Assembly: GCA_034696485.1 (NCBI GenBank)
Contig: JAQIWT010000937.1
Coordinates: forward strand, 1-13,633
Source of the DNA: Isohypsibius dastychi
Lineage: Eukaryota; Tardigrada; Eutardigrada; Parachela; Isohypsibiidae
Direction: 5' to 3'
Length of the DNA stretch: 13,633 nucleotides
Position 1 is the stretch's first letter, and every line of letters begins with the position of its first letter. The notes under the pieces were generated by a model. The model did no database searches. It saw only the letters and a list, made by a program, of their open reading frames with translations, and was not told the DNA's origin. This document shows, in pieces, positions 8,701 through 13,633 of the stretch. The translations under genes and the position numbers were made by a program.

Positions 8701-8713
8701 GGGATTTAACCAT
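2720..8713 (-). CDS. MULE transposase fused to USP-like and Ulp1-like proteases (1997 aa)
   Basis: This is a single reading frame from the ATG at 8711-8713 to a TGA at 2720-2722. Order of parts (residues): USP-like C19 domain 38-285; basic linker with possible nuclear signals (KRMKKR about 359-364, KKTKR 399-403); Ulp1-like C48 domain 562-705; acidic Ser/Asp tract 814-866; FAR1/WRKY-GCM1-like zinc region 975-1075; MULE DDE core 1215-1465; SWIM finger 1606-1640; SUMO-interaction-like VLIEDSS 1761-1767; basic tail RRRAKKAK 1984-1991. The core and SWIM finger define a MULE transposase, which cuts and joins element ends in the nucleus. An in-frame TAG at 8729-8731 limits upstream extension. A TTTCAG just before the ATG could be a splice acceptor, so an extra 5' exon is possible. 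The length is well above that of ordinary MULE transposases because of the protease module. No stop or frameshift is visible. Confidence 0.93.
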   Translation of the reverse strand: MVKSRPSMGATGHETRFPAGGAIRIRLLWSEHKDTQPIRNISGHYCAEIALLTILGATSLGKRSKFGGILAPHLCDPADLIFSGINLTESRTKIAWKALEAARPPGTVSRSKQMDVIDCLRGITLPCDGRSANAVESIKRHRIFCQNCTAVEEHSYVTHSDLNVTLYGEEKMRNPFDEILRKDEDFSKACPKCKDLGAQFTTSAVLSFGRIAIFHVPRNDAGILEINQGFEYYVRLVDPQLRAMADYRMVGLIEHTSSGNDSGHFIPYLAASDGFVRKDNGLPAEKVVNIKNLRIRLVIYERVETCAELLTVSLAEINDADVADWKRVEECMIDFAPKLPAAFVGSTDQAQGRSKTATKRMKKRSSTIEPERYAPLSCNGGDPVAEPPNLALQASAPSKKTKRAVANLMVQTNSQGQSDCKDSFDDPTIAKTDTNHASDLVSILSPVNQQLPLSMVAHSDDVGVTLRELPNAEVNAKPCNTLGCWSLSKTSKRRLASKQQVNDEAIMFGCARELVSFAEQFGITAFEKVRLIDCGMCDTLFAKRPLNSDTRAAIVKCLNTVDIFSSEYVILPTYRNAHWSLVICFLEHRGDQVPFLTITHLDSIPGFHAKICGMPIEALVVEAIECLWHDRSIRLSQGQPYPRGKHGTSLKLEESITSTEGLGQESVPYSLLKAEAPTQATGSNDCGPMVILNLRQLFAGIVRYAGEHLQDWIGDHFAKGYAPEPAILRTDLQNVNTPIDLEAIRRSMMDSLERPEAYDRQVAGNLAGSRVASELLAHKNLSTNNEPLPPLGPYRANQGVLDAPASDVGQLQLLPEDCDQDQSDNMVIDQSSNCSHDIDIDRSDDSSDTDASSKTESSDSESISDVIPNPRSTLQSTRNGKHKTSRMLRAQRVAIVGRDYSGDRVHCTNPNAQMEEHTILTLMPPTCSPSHFSSSEVFHMLLGCVDKFPTDSYFLLTQRLTQRVDWICYLQPKDMRKFAQYIIQTWFQRHGFDRKVSVCFNNSVKRRKPLTEYFMVEFGCSARGQRKSKQMGQANTRNRESRKLGCLARYRISEDKGFEILHGEHLCAPDHYKNRPGSVHGKPILESEETERLIAKAVEGIKANLGFAPMKKLLRSYICTHKRHAAAVNGAMPVDMEALEAKVATRWDNAEIHKIVREARIRMGYFNSDSTVHSKFVTLLEQLPVDHYQIKYHQDPSGTFLMSSVAWRHQSWPSTKSFRFFFMDGAAKLTAHTYVCIPIFGLSQSFSLQIVAVVMAISENSEYLMQALTVMRAADLSFDKRQTVWFSDESSGFATALRGNRNLTHITCCAHRTANFNMSFGKSAGVPGMVQSDLDRTFDEVVIGARATLGQLGFPDHWLAVADSGPNPDARFFACWTNRFPIPSEDIRINPLQWFMYLRNSPLEEVLALRLNDLRTKFPSRIHYVTYLWNTREMWCLCSRPVTADLGFATSNAVEGAIGAFRKVMGDASMKMDKFFGHFNDCASNFSCAARIRTEEFETKDALELLKHARPKFKTVFHDHLKEAGVTAAGKHFLLQEAASVDDATVIQMSTGRLPLASLHQITSHSFFGFHFLRLYHASRHELDRRFFSISMNLVEGNVVRQDKTFFLLVLASGSVICSCGYMFQYMGLCCRHFLAAWSLGFVKFHAHRMLDSFFIERPSIVKQDIGSRPEFAVKSIISSVSIDLANADRDPIEVGDAATWDSFTLLDVRRRAIASDLKLLFDSVSNLEFTKRQPAIEMHHEQVGRDEDVIPASSSPRDPVLIEDSSAPQSIELTLATALENLDQPVSNFGTQFLQSFFAHLKTLTGRTFRGAHSKTRALAVLATLNTEHNESLLCALRPLMSGTAILPPESTHPLVASKNVLELFFTAKASPRALRAFTDAICIRLTFPLIADSELTSVRVRDLVNFATSFNPDVLDDDFFKKTTASVTDALSIDSHSRNLVGNGLRNSASATHLLTVTSKSTSHPGHSKNSPLQRTFKGGQRRRAKKAKIGGEMS
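3794..3898 (-). other. SWIM zinc finger of the MULE protein, residues 1606-1640
   Basis: The CxCxnCxH signature is complete: Cys1618 and Cys1620 (VICSCGYM), then ten residues, then Cys1631 and His1633 (CCRHFLAAW). SWIM fingers sit C-terminal to the core in MULE and FAR1-type transposases, as here, and are thought to contact DNA or protein partners. Confidence 0.93.
4319..5071 (-). other. MULE transposase catalytic (RNase H-like, DDE) core, residues 1215-1465
   Basis: The first strand FRFFFMDGAAKLT gives Asp1224. VWFSDESSGFATAL gives Asp1288, followed by the CCAHRTANFN block (1308-1317) where MULEs keep a Cys-x2-His motif. TSNAVEGAIGAFRKV gives Glu1455. Spacing fits the MULE family with its helical insertion between the second Asp and the Glu. 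All three acidic residues are present. Confidence 0.9.
5489..5791 (-). other. FAR1/WRKY-GCM1-like zinc-binding region of the MULE protein, residues 975-1075
   Basis: Upstream of the catalytic core a Cys/His pattern is seen: Cys1020 (EFGCSARG), Cys1046 (LGCLARYRI), His1065 and His1071 (EHLCAPDH). In MULE and FAR1-family transposases the DNA-binding zinc finger occupies this place, with a basic stretch between the cysteines as here (1023-1043). The fit is by position and residue spacing only. It is the best candidate for binding the CCAGCAAGTA motifs. Confidence 0.6.
6599..7030 (-). other. Ulp1-like cysteine protease (C48) domain of the MULE protein, residues 562-705
   Basis: The motifs of SUMO/NEDD8-type proteases appear in order: YVILPTYRNAHWSLVI with His578-Trp579, THLDSI with Asp602, and PTQATGSNDCGPMVILNL with Gln679 (oxyanion hole) and Cys686. 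All catalytic positions are present. A stretch of about 55 residues between the Asp and Gln motifs (622-676) looks inserted or variable. Enzymes of this family cleave ubiquitin-like proteins from their targets. Here the domain could act on SUMO or process the fusion protein itself, which the sequence cannot decide. Ulp1 domains are carried by some plant MULEs (Kaonashi type). Confidence 0.95.
7859..8602 (-). other. USP/UCH (peptidase C19)-like domain of the MULE protein, residues 38-285
   Basis: The Cys box reads GHYCAEIALLTIL (43-55), in register with the USP pattern GNTCxxNxxLQxL and giving Cys46 as nucleophile. The two zinc-finger CxxC pairs of USPs are present at 145-148 (CQNC) and 190-193 (CPKC), spaced around an NPFDEIL segment where USPs have a similar one. 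The His box is YRMVGLIEHTSSGNDSGHF (247-265) with His264, followed by FVRKDN (275-280), which could supply the third residue. The usual Asn and Gln of the Cys box are not conserved (Ile49, Thr53), so activity is uncertain. The fold call rests on order and spacing of all four landmarks. Confidence 0.82.
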
Positions 8714-9257
8714 GCTGAAAGCGGTCCGCTATCGAGTACACAGAGTTCTAAAGAATTTGACGCTGACGCCGAAGATTTTAGGATATATGAAACTCTCACC
8801 AGCCCTCCCCAGACTGACTCCAAGGGAAAATAGCAAATCCAGCCGAAGGCGAGCTTCTCCAAGGCTTCGATCGACGTGGGGCCGTCTGTATTCCTACTCT
8901 CGTTTCGCTGCCAGGTCCGATGTTTAGTCACACCGAACAACCCTTGACGGAGTTCGGGCGAGACCACAAATTGGTCACAAGCACTCTATTACAAAAAGTC
9001 AGACACCCACTAGGTAAGGCGCCTCCCGTACCCTAGAAAGTTCCTTTCCCAGAGAATTTCGCCGGCACCGCTCCTCTAAGAGTTGTACCGATGACGGACG
9101 ATGGAACTGGACAGGAGTTTAGACCGTTAAAATCGAGCATATAACGAAGATATACATAGAGTTCAAACGCTTCAAAGACCCTGATTTGAGTAGCTAGGTA
9201 TTATCAAAATTTTGTGACCTTCTGGTTAGAGCTTGCCTCTTGCTGTTTGTGGTGATT
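8714..9257. other. 5' flank of the MULE transposase gene
   Basis: This 544 bp stretch must carry the transposase promoter, read leftward. I see no convincing TATA box or other promoter element. A frame open on the minus strand (8566-8967) overlaps the start of the transposase gene but begins at GTG and encodes nothing I recognise. It contains GT sites that could act as donors to the TTTCAG at 8714-8720, so part of it may be a non-annotated first exon. Confidence 0.5.
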
Positions 9258-9410
9258 TACTTGCTGGTTAAGAGATTATTTGTATTACTTGCTGGTTAAG
9301 CTCGCCTTATTCAGCCTCTTACATAAATACCTGCTGGATAACATACTTGCTGGATAAGCCATCCATATGATTTCTACATGGACTTTACTTGCTGGATAGG
9401 TACTTGCTGG
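9258..9410 (-). repeat. Right array of the CCAGCAAGTA motif (six copies)
   Basis: Read on the plus strand as TACTTGCTGG, copies lie at 9258, 9286, 9328 (TACCTGCTGG), 9344, 9386 and 9401. All point the opposite way to the left array. Distances from the right terminus are 12, 27, 69, 85, 127 and 155 bp. The left array has 12, 27, 69, 113, 155, 173 and 215. Intervals of 42 bp recur on both sides. Confidence 0.88.
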
Positions 9411-9422
9411 TTAACGGGAGCC
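9344..9422 (-). repeat. Right terminal inverted repeat of the MULE (79 bp)
   Basis: This is the reverse complement partner of 2038-2116 (72/79). It keeps the terminal GGCT, but bases 5-12 from the end differ from the left terminus at six positions. The next 67 bases carry a single mismatch. Confidence 0.92.
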
Positions 9423-9431
9423 CAAGTTTTT
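9423..9431. repeat. Target-site duplication, right copy (CAAGTTTTT)
   Basis: Identical to 2029-2037. A further T follows here where the left copy meets the GGCT terminus, so the duplication is exactly 9 bp. Confidence 0.85.
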
Positions 9432-9549
9432 TACATATTAGTGATAAACAAATCAGAAAAACCCCTTTTAAAAGGCAAAAAGCTTGAGATATTTGGCTCG
9501 GGTTACGTTCTGCGTGTGGTTTTGTGCCTGAGAGACTAGACCGAATACG

Positions 9550-10356
9550 ATGTTGCCGCGCGCAATCAAGCTTGCAAACCTGCAGTGTGTTCGCATCTCA
9601 GGAAAGACGCTCCCGCCTAGGCTTCACATAAACATGCAAATAGGAAAGGTTAATAGGATGCTTAGTACGTTGCCTGACCCGCATGAGATGAAGCGACCCG
9701 AAAAGCGGCCTGTGTGGAAACAACTCGCTCATGAAGCTCTCAACATTCCCAACGCCCTCACTTTATCGAGACTTGTGCTTACGCCAGGCTTAGCATACCT
9801 AGTTTGGATAGATCAATACGAGCTTGCAATAGTCTCGTGCTTCTTTACAGGAATCCTTGACTGGTTTGATGGGTATCTGGCGAGAAGGTGGCAGCAGTTC
9901 ACGGTGTTGGGTTCTTTCCTTGATCCTCTTGCGGACAAAGTATTCGTTGGAGCGTTACTTGGAACTCTGACTGCCAAGGGCTTGTTCCCACTTCCGCTTG
10001 CGGCGCTGGTTATTGGTCGCGATGTGGCTCTCCTTGGAGGCGCATTCATCTACAGAGCGGCGACAAAGCCGAAAGACGTGGAGTTCTTCGCAACGACTGG
10101 CGAGGGTGTCATCGAGGTCAAGCCCACATTTCTCTCCAAAGCAAACACTGTTTTGCAGATGTCTGTGATGGGATTTGCACTAACGAAGGCGGCTTACGGC
10201 ATTCCAAATCCGGAAATTTTCCAAGGAATGTGCTGGTTGGTTGCGGGAACAACCATTGGATCTGGCTTCACATATCTTGATCTCAAAGCACTGAGGTCAA
10301 AAGCCGTAGGAACCGGATCATCATCTAATGATCAATCTCCCGGTAAAAAAAACTGA
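9550..10356 (+). CDS. CRLS1: Cardiolipin synthase (CMP-forming), mitochondrial type, 268 aa
   Basis: It condenses CDP-diacylglycerol with phosphatidylglycerol to make cardiolipin in the mitochondrial inner membrane. The CDP-alcohol phosphotransferase signature is complete: Asp104, Asp107-Gly108, Ala111-Arg112, Gly121, Asp125 and Asp129 (DWFDGYLAR ... GSFLDPLADK). It is preceded by NIPNALTLSRL (65-75), the usual start of the domain. RD at 157-158 and LKPTF-like VKPTFLSKANT (190-200) match eukaryotic cardiolipin synthases. Several hydrophobic segments (about 76-103, 131-170, 200-240) fit a multi-pass membrane protein. Residues 1-58 are rich in Arg/Lys and poor in acid until about 40, like a mitochondrial presequence. 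The gene is one exon starting at the first ATG. CCTTTTAAAAGG (9464-9475) is a 12 bp palindrome in its short promoter, which the transposon cut to 118 bp of native sequence. Phosphatidylglycerophosphate synthase is a related alternative but less likely. Confidence 0.9.
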   Translation: MLPRAIKLANLQCVRISGKTLPPRLHINMQIGKVNRMLSTLPDPHEMKRPEKRPVWKQLAHEALNIPNALTLSRLVLTPGLAYLVWIDQYELAIVSCFFTGILDWFDGYLARRWQQFTVLGSFLDPLADKVFVGALLGTLTAKGLFPLPLAALVIGRDVALLGGAFIYRAATKPKDVEFFATTGEGVIEVKPTFLSKANTVLQMSVMGFALTKAAYGIPNPEIFQGMCWLVAGTTIGSGFTYLDLKALRSKAVGTGSSSNDQSPGKKN

Positions 10357-10518
10357 ATCTCCGGTTACGTTCGAACGTGAAAGTGTAATATATTTGTAAA
10401 GAACTGAATATTATTAACGTTACTCTCAAAATTGCGCCTCTAAACCGTTTCCAGCGTCGAGTTTTATTAGAAATATACATGGCATTCTTGAAGAAATTAA
10501 AATCGCCTCGATTCGCCC

Positions 10519-12330
10519 TCATTCACTTTTTTTGAACAAGCGACCCAGAATTGTCTTTCGCGGTGGTTTGTCGCTTGCATCTGAGTTGGTAGCAAAGACG
10601 GTTTTGTTCAAACCGGATTTTGAAGGCTTAGTAATATCAGAACTCCTTATCGATGGATAGGGTTCGCCGAGAACACTCTCATACAAAGCCTCATATGTAA
10701 GTGCTTTAGATCCAAAGGTATCGGCCCAGCGCTGACGAATGATCTCGATCGCATGCGGAGTTAAATCAATATGGTTTCCGAGAGATAACTCTTGAGTCAA
10801 ATCACTTCTTCTCATAGACTTGGTTTCCAACTTCCGAGCCACTTCCGTAAAGATTCCTCTCGAGGAGATATTTTGGGAGCTGTTCTCCAACTGCCGAAGT
10901 AGTTCTAAACGCTTGTTTCGTGGCTGTACCGGTGAAGGTGCTGCACTTTCTACATCGTCAATTTCGTTAGAATCCGCCCCGAATTTTACCTCCAGCAGCC
11001 GGACTTGATCTGGAGTCAGCATTTGGCTGTTTCGTCTGGATATTTTGATAACGTTGGTGCCCGTGGTCTCATCAAGGATTCGGTGGAACAATTCTTCGTC
11101 CAAATTCTCCTTTCCCAAAAATTTTGCAAGCTTCCTCAGTACTCTCTCAGGGGCGCTCAAGATCTCTTCAAGAAAGAGAATAAGAGAATTTGTTTGTCCT
11201 TCAGATGTGGCATTGATCCAATCGCGCACGTTAAATTCATATTCCTTGGTGTGGTCCTGTGAATGAAAGGTGTTTTGAACCATCGTCAGCGGAGTACTGG
11301 CAATATCGTCCGGGGTATACGTCTTCTCAAACAAATCGACCCAATCCTTTATGGGCCTTTCAGGAAACCTTTGTTGTTGATGCTTCACGTAAAAGCTTTT
11401 CAGGTGGTCAAACCAGGCGAGCCGCAAATCAAGGGGATTGCGAAAAACGGCAATAACCTTTGCTTTTGGGGTTTTGCTCATTTTCATGTCAAGCATACTG
11501 TATGTCATAGTAGTGCGAAAAATCCTGTTGCTTCCGGGCTGCTTTCTTTGCAATACACGGGGTTCCTCGTCCACCAATGCACACTCGATCCATGGTGCGG
11601 TGCGCAGCGGTACATTCAAAACCTCCTCAAGTTGGGATTTATTCTCGGTGCAAAGCATTCTGACCATCAGAACAACCAAGGACTGCCCACATCTGGGAGC
11701 TGCGGCCACGATAATGTCACCAGGTTCAGGTAACCATCCTGCTGCTCGCTTTACAGAGTTGCTGCTGAAGATAACATCCTCCATTTGAGTGGCTATCCGA
11801 TCAGCACTCAACCCATCTAACGGTTTAGCATTCATCCGACGTTCCATTACTGTCTCGAAGCCATGCTTAGGTAGAGGGAAGACAATGTCGTCTTCTTCGT
11901 CATGCTCACCAGCGGTCTTTGGTTTACCTTGTACAGTCTTGAGTTGTTCCCTTAAGGCCACCTCTTGAATATAGTTGAATTGGTCGGCATCATCAGGACG
12001 AGGGGCATCCGGTGGGGGAGGCACGAACACCCCAGAATCTACATCCATCTTTGACAAAATCGAGGCACGCTTGTCCCTCGTCGCTCGACCGTTGGAAATC
12101 TGCACGGCCTCAGCTTCCTTAGCAAGAGTCTCCATGGCATCCATTTTTGCTTCAAGGTTTTCTTTGGATGCATTTCTGGGACGAACTTCGAGCGAGGGTG
12201 GGGCTGGTACAAAGTTAAGTTCTCGCTCAGACAGAGGTTGTGGATTAAGGATGGACGGCCGATGCGACGGTCTCGCCCCTCCTGTCGCATAGAATGGCGG
12301 AGGCGGTGTTGTGCCATCTTGCTTCTCCAT
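10519..12330 (-). CDS. Sulfotransferase-fold protein with degenerate active site (603 aa)
   Basis: Cytosolic-type sulfotransferases move sulfate from PAPS to hydroxyl or amine groups. Residues about 200-410 follow that fold: a PSB-loop-like segment at DIIVAAAPRCGQS (205-217), a 3'-phosphate motif VIAVFRNPLDLRLAW (292-306), and LILFLEEILSAPERVLRKLAKFLG (383-406) matching the late helix. Key residues are changed: the P-loop Lys is Arg213, the catalytic His of the KTH motif is Thr274 (FRTTMTY), and the Ser of the 3'-phosphate site is Ala305. The N-terminal ~190 residues are Pro-rich and charged, with a likely coiled coil near 55-80, and the C-terminal ~190 residues are mostly polar; both are long for the family. 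The single exon is 3'-to-3' with the cardiolipin synthase gene, 162 bp apart. It may be a non-catalytic member or have an unusual active site; the substrate is unknown. Confidence 0.75.
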   Translation of the reverse strand: MEKQDGTTPPPPFYATGGARPSHRPSILNPQPLSERELNFVPAPPSLEVRPRNASKENLEAKMDAMETLAKEAEAVQISNGRATRDKRASILSKMDVDSGVFVPPPPDAPRPDDADQFNYIQEVALREQLKTVQGKPKTAGEHDEEDDIVFPLPKHGFETVMERRMNAKPLDGLSADRIATQMEDVIFSSNSVKRAAGWLPEPGDIIVAAAPRCGQSLVVLMVRMLCTENKSQLEEVLNVPLRTAPWIECALVDEEPRVLQRKQPGSNRIFRTTMTYSMLDMKMSKTPKAKVIAVFRNPLDLRLAWFDHLKSFYVKHQQQRFPERPIKDWVDLFEKTYTPDDIASTPLTMVQNTFHSQDHTKEYEFNVRDWINATSEGQTNSLILFLEEILSAPERVLRKLAKFLGKENLDEELFHRILDETTGTNVIKISRRNSQMLTPDQVRLLEVKFGADSNEIDDVESAAPSPVQPRNKRLELLRQLENSSQNISSRGIFTEVARKLETKSMRRSDLTQELSLGNHIDLTPHAIEIIRQRWADTFGSKALTYEALYESVLGEPYPSIRSSDITKPSKSGLNKTVFATNSDASDKPPRKTILGRLFKKSE

Positions 12331-12954
12331 TTTGGTGAAGGAACCTTTCTTCCTTAATCGTTGTGACCACTAAACTGGCTCCACTTCAAGGTGCGAAATG
12401 TCTTGCGTCCTTGTGTAATTCAAATTAAAAGGCCAGGGAAACTTAGCCTGAGCTTCAGTATTGGTGGAACTAAAACACGATGCTCGTCTCTCTGCAATTC
12501 AATTTCGTGTTATTCCCAACTCGAAAGCAGACCTGTGTGGTATCTTTGAGCGGACGTTGTCCTTCAACGTTCAAAGCACAACCATGTAGGTCCAGCGCGA
12601 AATGCTTTAAAAGAGGGGATGAGCAATATAACCGCTGCCACATCCCTCGACAATATAAGTATATACTTTGCTGTTTTGTTTTGTATAAAATAAATCGAAC
12701 CGCGTATCTCAACCGTCAATCACAACGTAAATAAAATGAGAACGGTTAGATGCACAGGCCACAGCACAGGACATTCACAGATGACAGAAAACGACTCCAG
12801 CCAGCGCGTGACGCGTGACTTGCTCTGCTCGCTCGTTACTATCAACGACATTTCGTACATTGGTATCGTAGACGACTGATATTTAGATTTGGCTGAGGTA
12901 GGAATTGCAGTGACGCAAACACACATATTCACTCAAATTAAACAAGAAAGGAAA
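12331..12954. promoter_or_regulatory. Divergent promoter region between the sulfotransferase-like gene and HIBADH
   Basis: This 624 bp region separates two outward-reading genes. It has a TATA-like TATAAAA at 12684-12690 and, close to the HIBADH ATG, TCACTCAAATTA (12929-12940), which resembles oomycete initiator elements. The two imply very different start sites, and neither is proven. Two small ATG frames lie within it. One at 12480-12734 encodes 84 residues I do not recognise. The other, 12736-12879, has 47 codons and is in the same frame as HIBADH, so it is either an upstream ORF or, if a weak 48 nt intron (12863-12910) is used, an N-terminal extension. Confidence 0.4.
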
Positions 12955-13633
12955 ATGAGCCAAGTAAAGAAAGTGGCCTTCATCGGCCTGGGGAATATGG
13001 GCTTCCACATGGCGTGCAACCTCATGCGGAAGGGCAAGTTTGCCGTCGCTGGGTTCGACGTCAACAAGTCGGTCCTCGACAAATTTAAAACTGAAGGTGG
13101 CTCGGTCATGCAGGATCCCCAGGACTGTGAGGGCGCTGATGCCATCGTGACGATGCTTCCTTCCAACCAACATGTCGTGAACACATTCCTTGACCCCAAG
13201 TACGGTGTGTTCGCCTCAAAATACCTCAAGCCAAGTGCTATCCTCATAGATTCTAGCACAGTTAGTCCGGCGGTCTCGAAGCGTGTGGGGGATGCCGCCA
13301 CCGAGCGAAACATGACGTTTGTCGACGCTCCTGTTTCCGGCGGTGTTAATGGAGCAAAGCAGGCCACCTTGACCTTCATGGTTGTGAGTTAGATCAAACT
13401 TCTGACACCTTTAGCGACTGACATATTTATAAAGGGAGGACCCAATGATCAATTCTCAAGGGCAAAACCAGTACTTGAAAATATGGGTAAAAACATTGTC
13501 CATTGTGGTGCAGTTGGCAGCGGTCAAGTCGTAAAACTCTGCAACAACATGGTTTTAGCCACATCGATGATTTCGATTTGCGAGGCGATGAACCTTGGAA
13601 TGAAGCTGGGAATGGACCCAAGGACTCTCGCAG
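12955..13633 (+). CDS. HIBADH: 3-hydroxyisobutyrate dehydrogenase (N-terminal 209 residues; 3' end outside window)
   Basis: It oxidises 3-hydroxyisobutyrate to methylmalonate semialdehyde with NAD+ in valine breakdown. Exon 1 (12955-13383) encodes 143 residues and exon 2 (13435-13633) a further 66. The Rossmann motif is VAFIGLGNMG (7-16). DSSTVSP (99-105) and FVDAPVSGGVNGA (122-134) are the family substrate motifs. TLTFMV joins GGP across the intron as in homologues. GSGQVVKLCNN (171-181) supplies catalytic Lys177 and Asn181. The C-terminal helical domain is cut by the window end. The ATG chosen gives MSQVKKVAF directly before the fold, so no mitochondrial presequence is seen, although this enzyme is usually mitochondrial. 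An upstream extension through a weak intron is possible. Other beta-hydroxyacid dehydrogenases are alternatives, but the motifs favour HIBADH. Confidence 0.88.
13384..13434 (+). other. Spliceosomal intron in HIBADH (51 nt)
   Basis: The donor is GTGAGT and the acceptor is AAAG, in phase 0. Unspliced, the frame stops at TAG after two codons. Spliced, it joins FMV to GGPNDQF, the continuous family motif. CTGACA about 20 nt before the end is a plausible branch site. Confidence 0.9.

Larger units (their letters stand above)
2038..9422 (-). mobile_element. Complete Mutator-like (MULE) DNA transposon, 7385 bp, with USP and Ulp1 protease domains
   Basis: The boundaries come from 79 bp terminal inverted repeats (2038-2116 and 9344-9422) starting GGCT, flanked by the 9 bp duplication CAAGTTTTT. 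Inside each end is an array of a 10 bp motif. One 1997-codon transposase gene on the minus strand fills most of the element (2720-8713). Its recognisable catalytic residues are present and there is no stop or frameshift, so the copy is potentially autonomous. TIR divergence (7 mismatches, six in the outer 12 bp) shows that the two ends are not identical. The element sits in the divergent promoter of SPT5 and the cardiolipin synthase gene, 313 bp upstream of one ATG and 127 bp upstream of the other. MULE membership is read from the transposase core plus the SWIM finger, the long TIRs and the 9 bp duplication together. Confidence 0.93.

Noticed and set aside
8566-8967. 133-codon minus-strand frame upstream of and overlapping the transposase start.
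   Set aside because: It begins at GTG, overlaps the USP Cys-box region in another frame and has no recognisable domain. At most part of it could be a first exon.
12470-12712. 80-codon minus-strand frame upstream of the sulfotransferase-like gene.
   Set aside because: It starts at TTG, lacks any recognisable feature, and overlaps promoter DNA.
12480-12734. 84-codon ATG-started frame in the divergent promoter region.
   Set aside because: It has no recognisable domain and overlaps the likely promoter of HIBADH, including the TATA-like site. It is kept only as a note in the region entry.
12889-12954. Upstream extension of HIBADH from 12889.
   Set aside because: The codon is TTG, an unlikely start for a eukaryotic nuclear gene. 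The ATG at 12955 directly precedes the Rossmann fold.

Overview
The window is nuclear DNA from a eukaryotic microbe with a compact genome. The genes are single-exon or have one 51-54 nt GT-AG intron, and they sit 100-620 bp apart on both strands. The proteins are of eukaryotic type: Spt5, a CDP-alcohol-type (mitochondrial-style) cardiolipin synthase, a sulfotransferase-fold protein and a 3-hydroxyisobutyrate dehydrogenase. Gene density, intron size and an initiator-like TCACTCAAATTA just upstream of the last gene would suit an oomycete or other stramenopile. A fungus or another protist cannot be excluded from the sequence alone.

Layout: 1-1724 (-) is the N-terminal part of SPT5, with its 3' end outside the window. 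2029-9431 is a complete Mutator-like DNA transposon (MULE) with its target-site duplication. 9550-10356 (+) is cardiolipin synthase. 10519-12330 (-) is a large sulfotransferase-fold protein whose catalytic positions are degenerate. 12955-13633 (+) is the first two-thirds of a 3-hydroxyisobutyrate dehydrogenase, running off the right edge. The host genes are unrelated housekeeping genes and form no pathway. The transposon landed in what was a ~431 bp divergent promoter between SPT5 and cardiolipin synthase.

The main item is the transposon, 2038-9422 (7385 bp). It has 79 bp terminal inverted repeats (72/79 identical), a 9 bp duplication CAAGTTTTT, and arrays of a CCAGCAAGTA motif at both ends. 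The arrays are in opposite orientation and many copies are spaced at 42 bp, about four helical turns. One uninterrupted 1997-codon reading frame joins, in order: a USP-type (C19) deubiquitinase-like domain with Cys and His boxes, a Ulp1-type (C48) protease with intact His/Asp/Gln/Cys, a FAR1/WRKY-GCM1-like zinc-binding region, a MULE transposase core with plausible D, D, E, a SWIM zinc finger and a basic tail. Ulp1 domains are known in some plant MULEs. A USP domain and a Ulp1 domain fused to the same transposase is an architecture I do not recognise as described. Beside the gene's 3' end, a 34 bp relic of a second insertion of the same family is still flanked by its own 9 bp duplication (CGAGTACTG).
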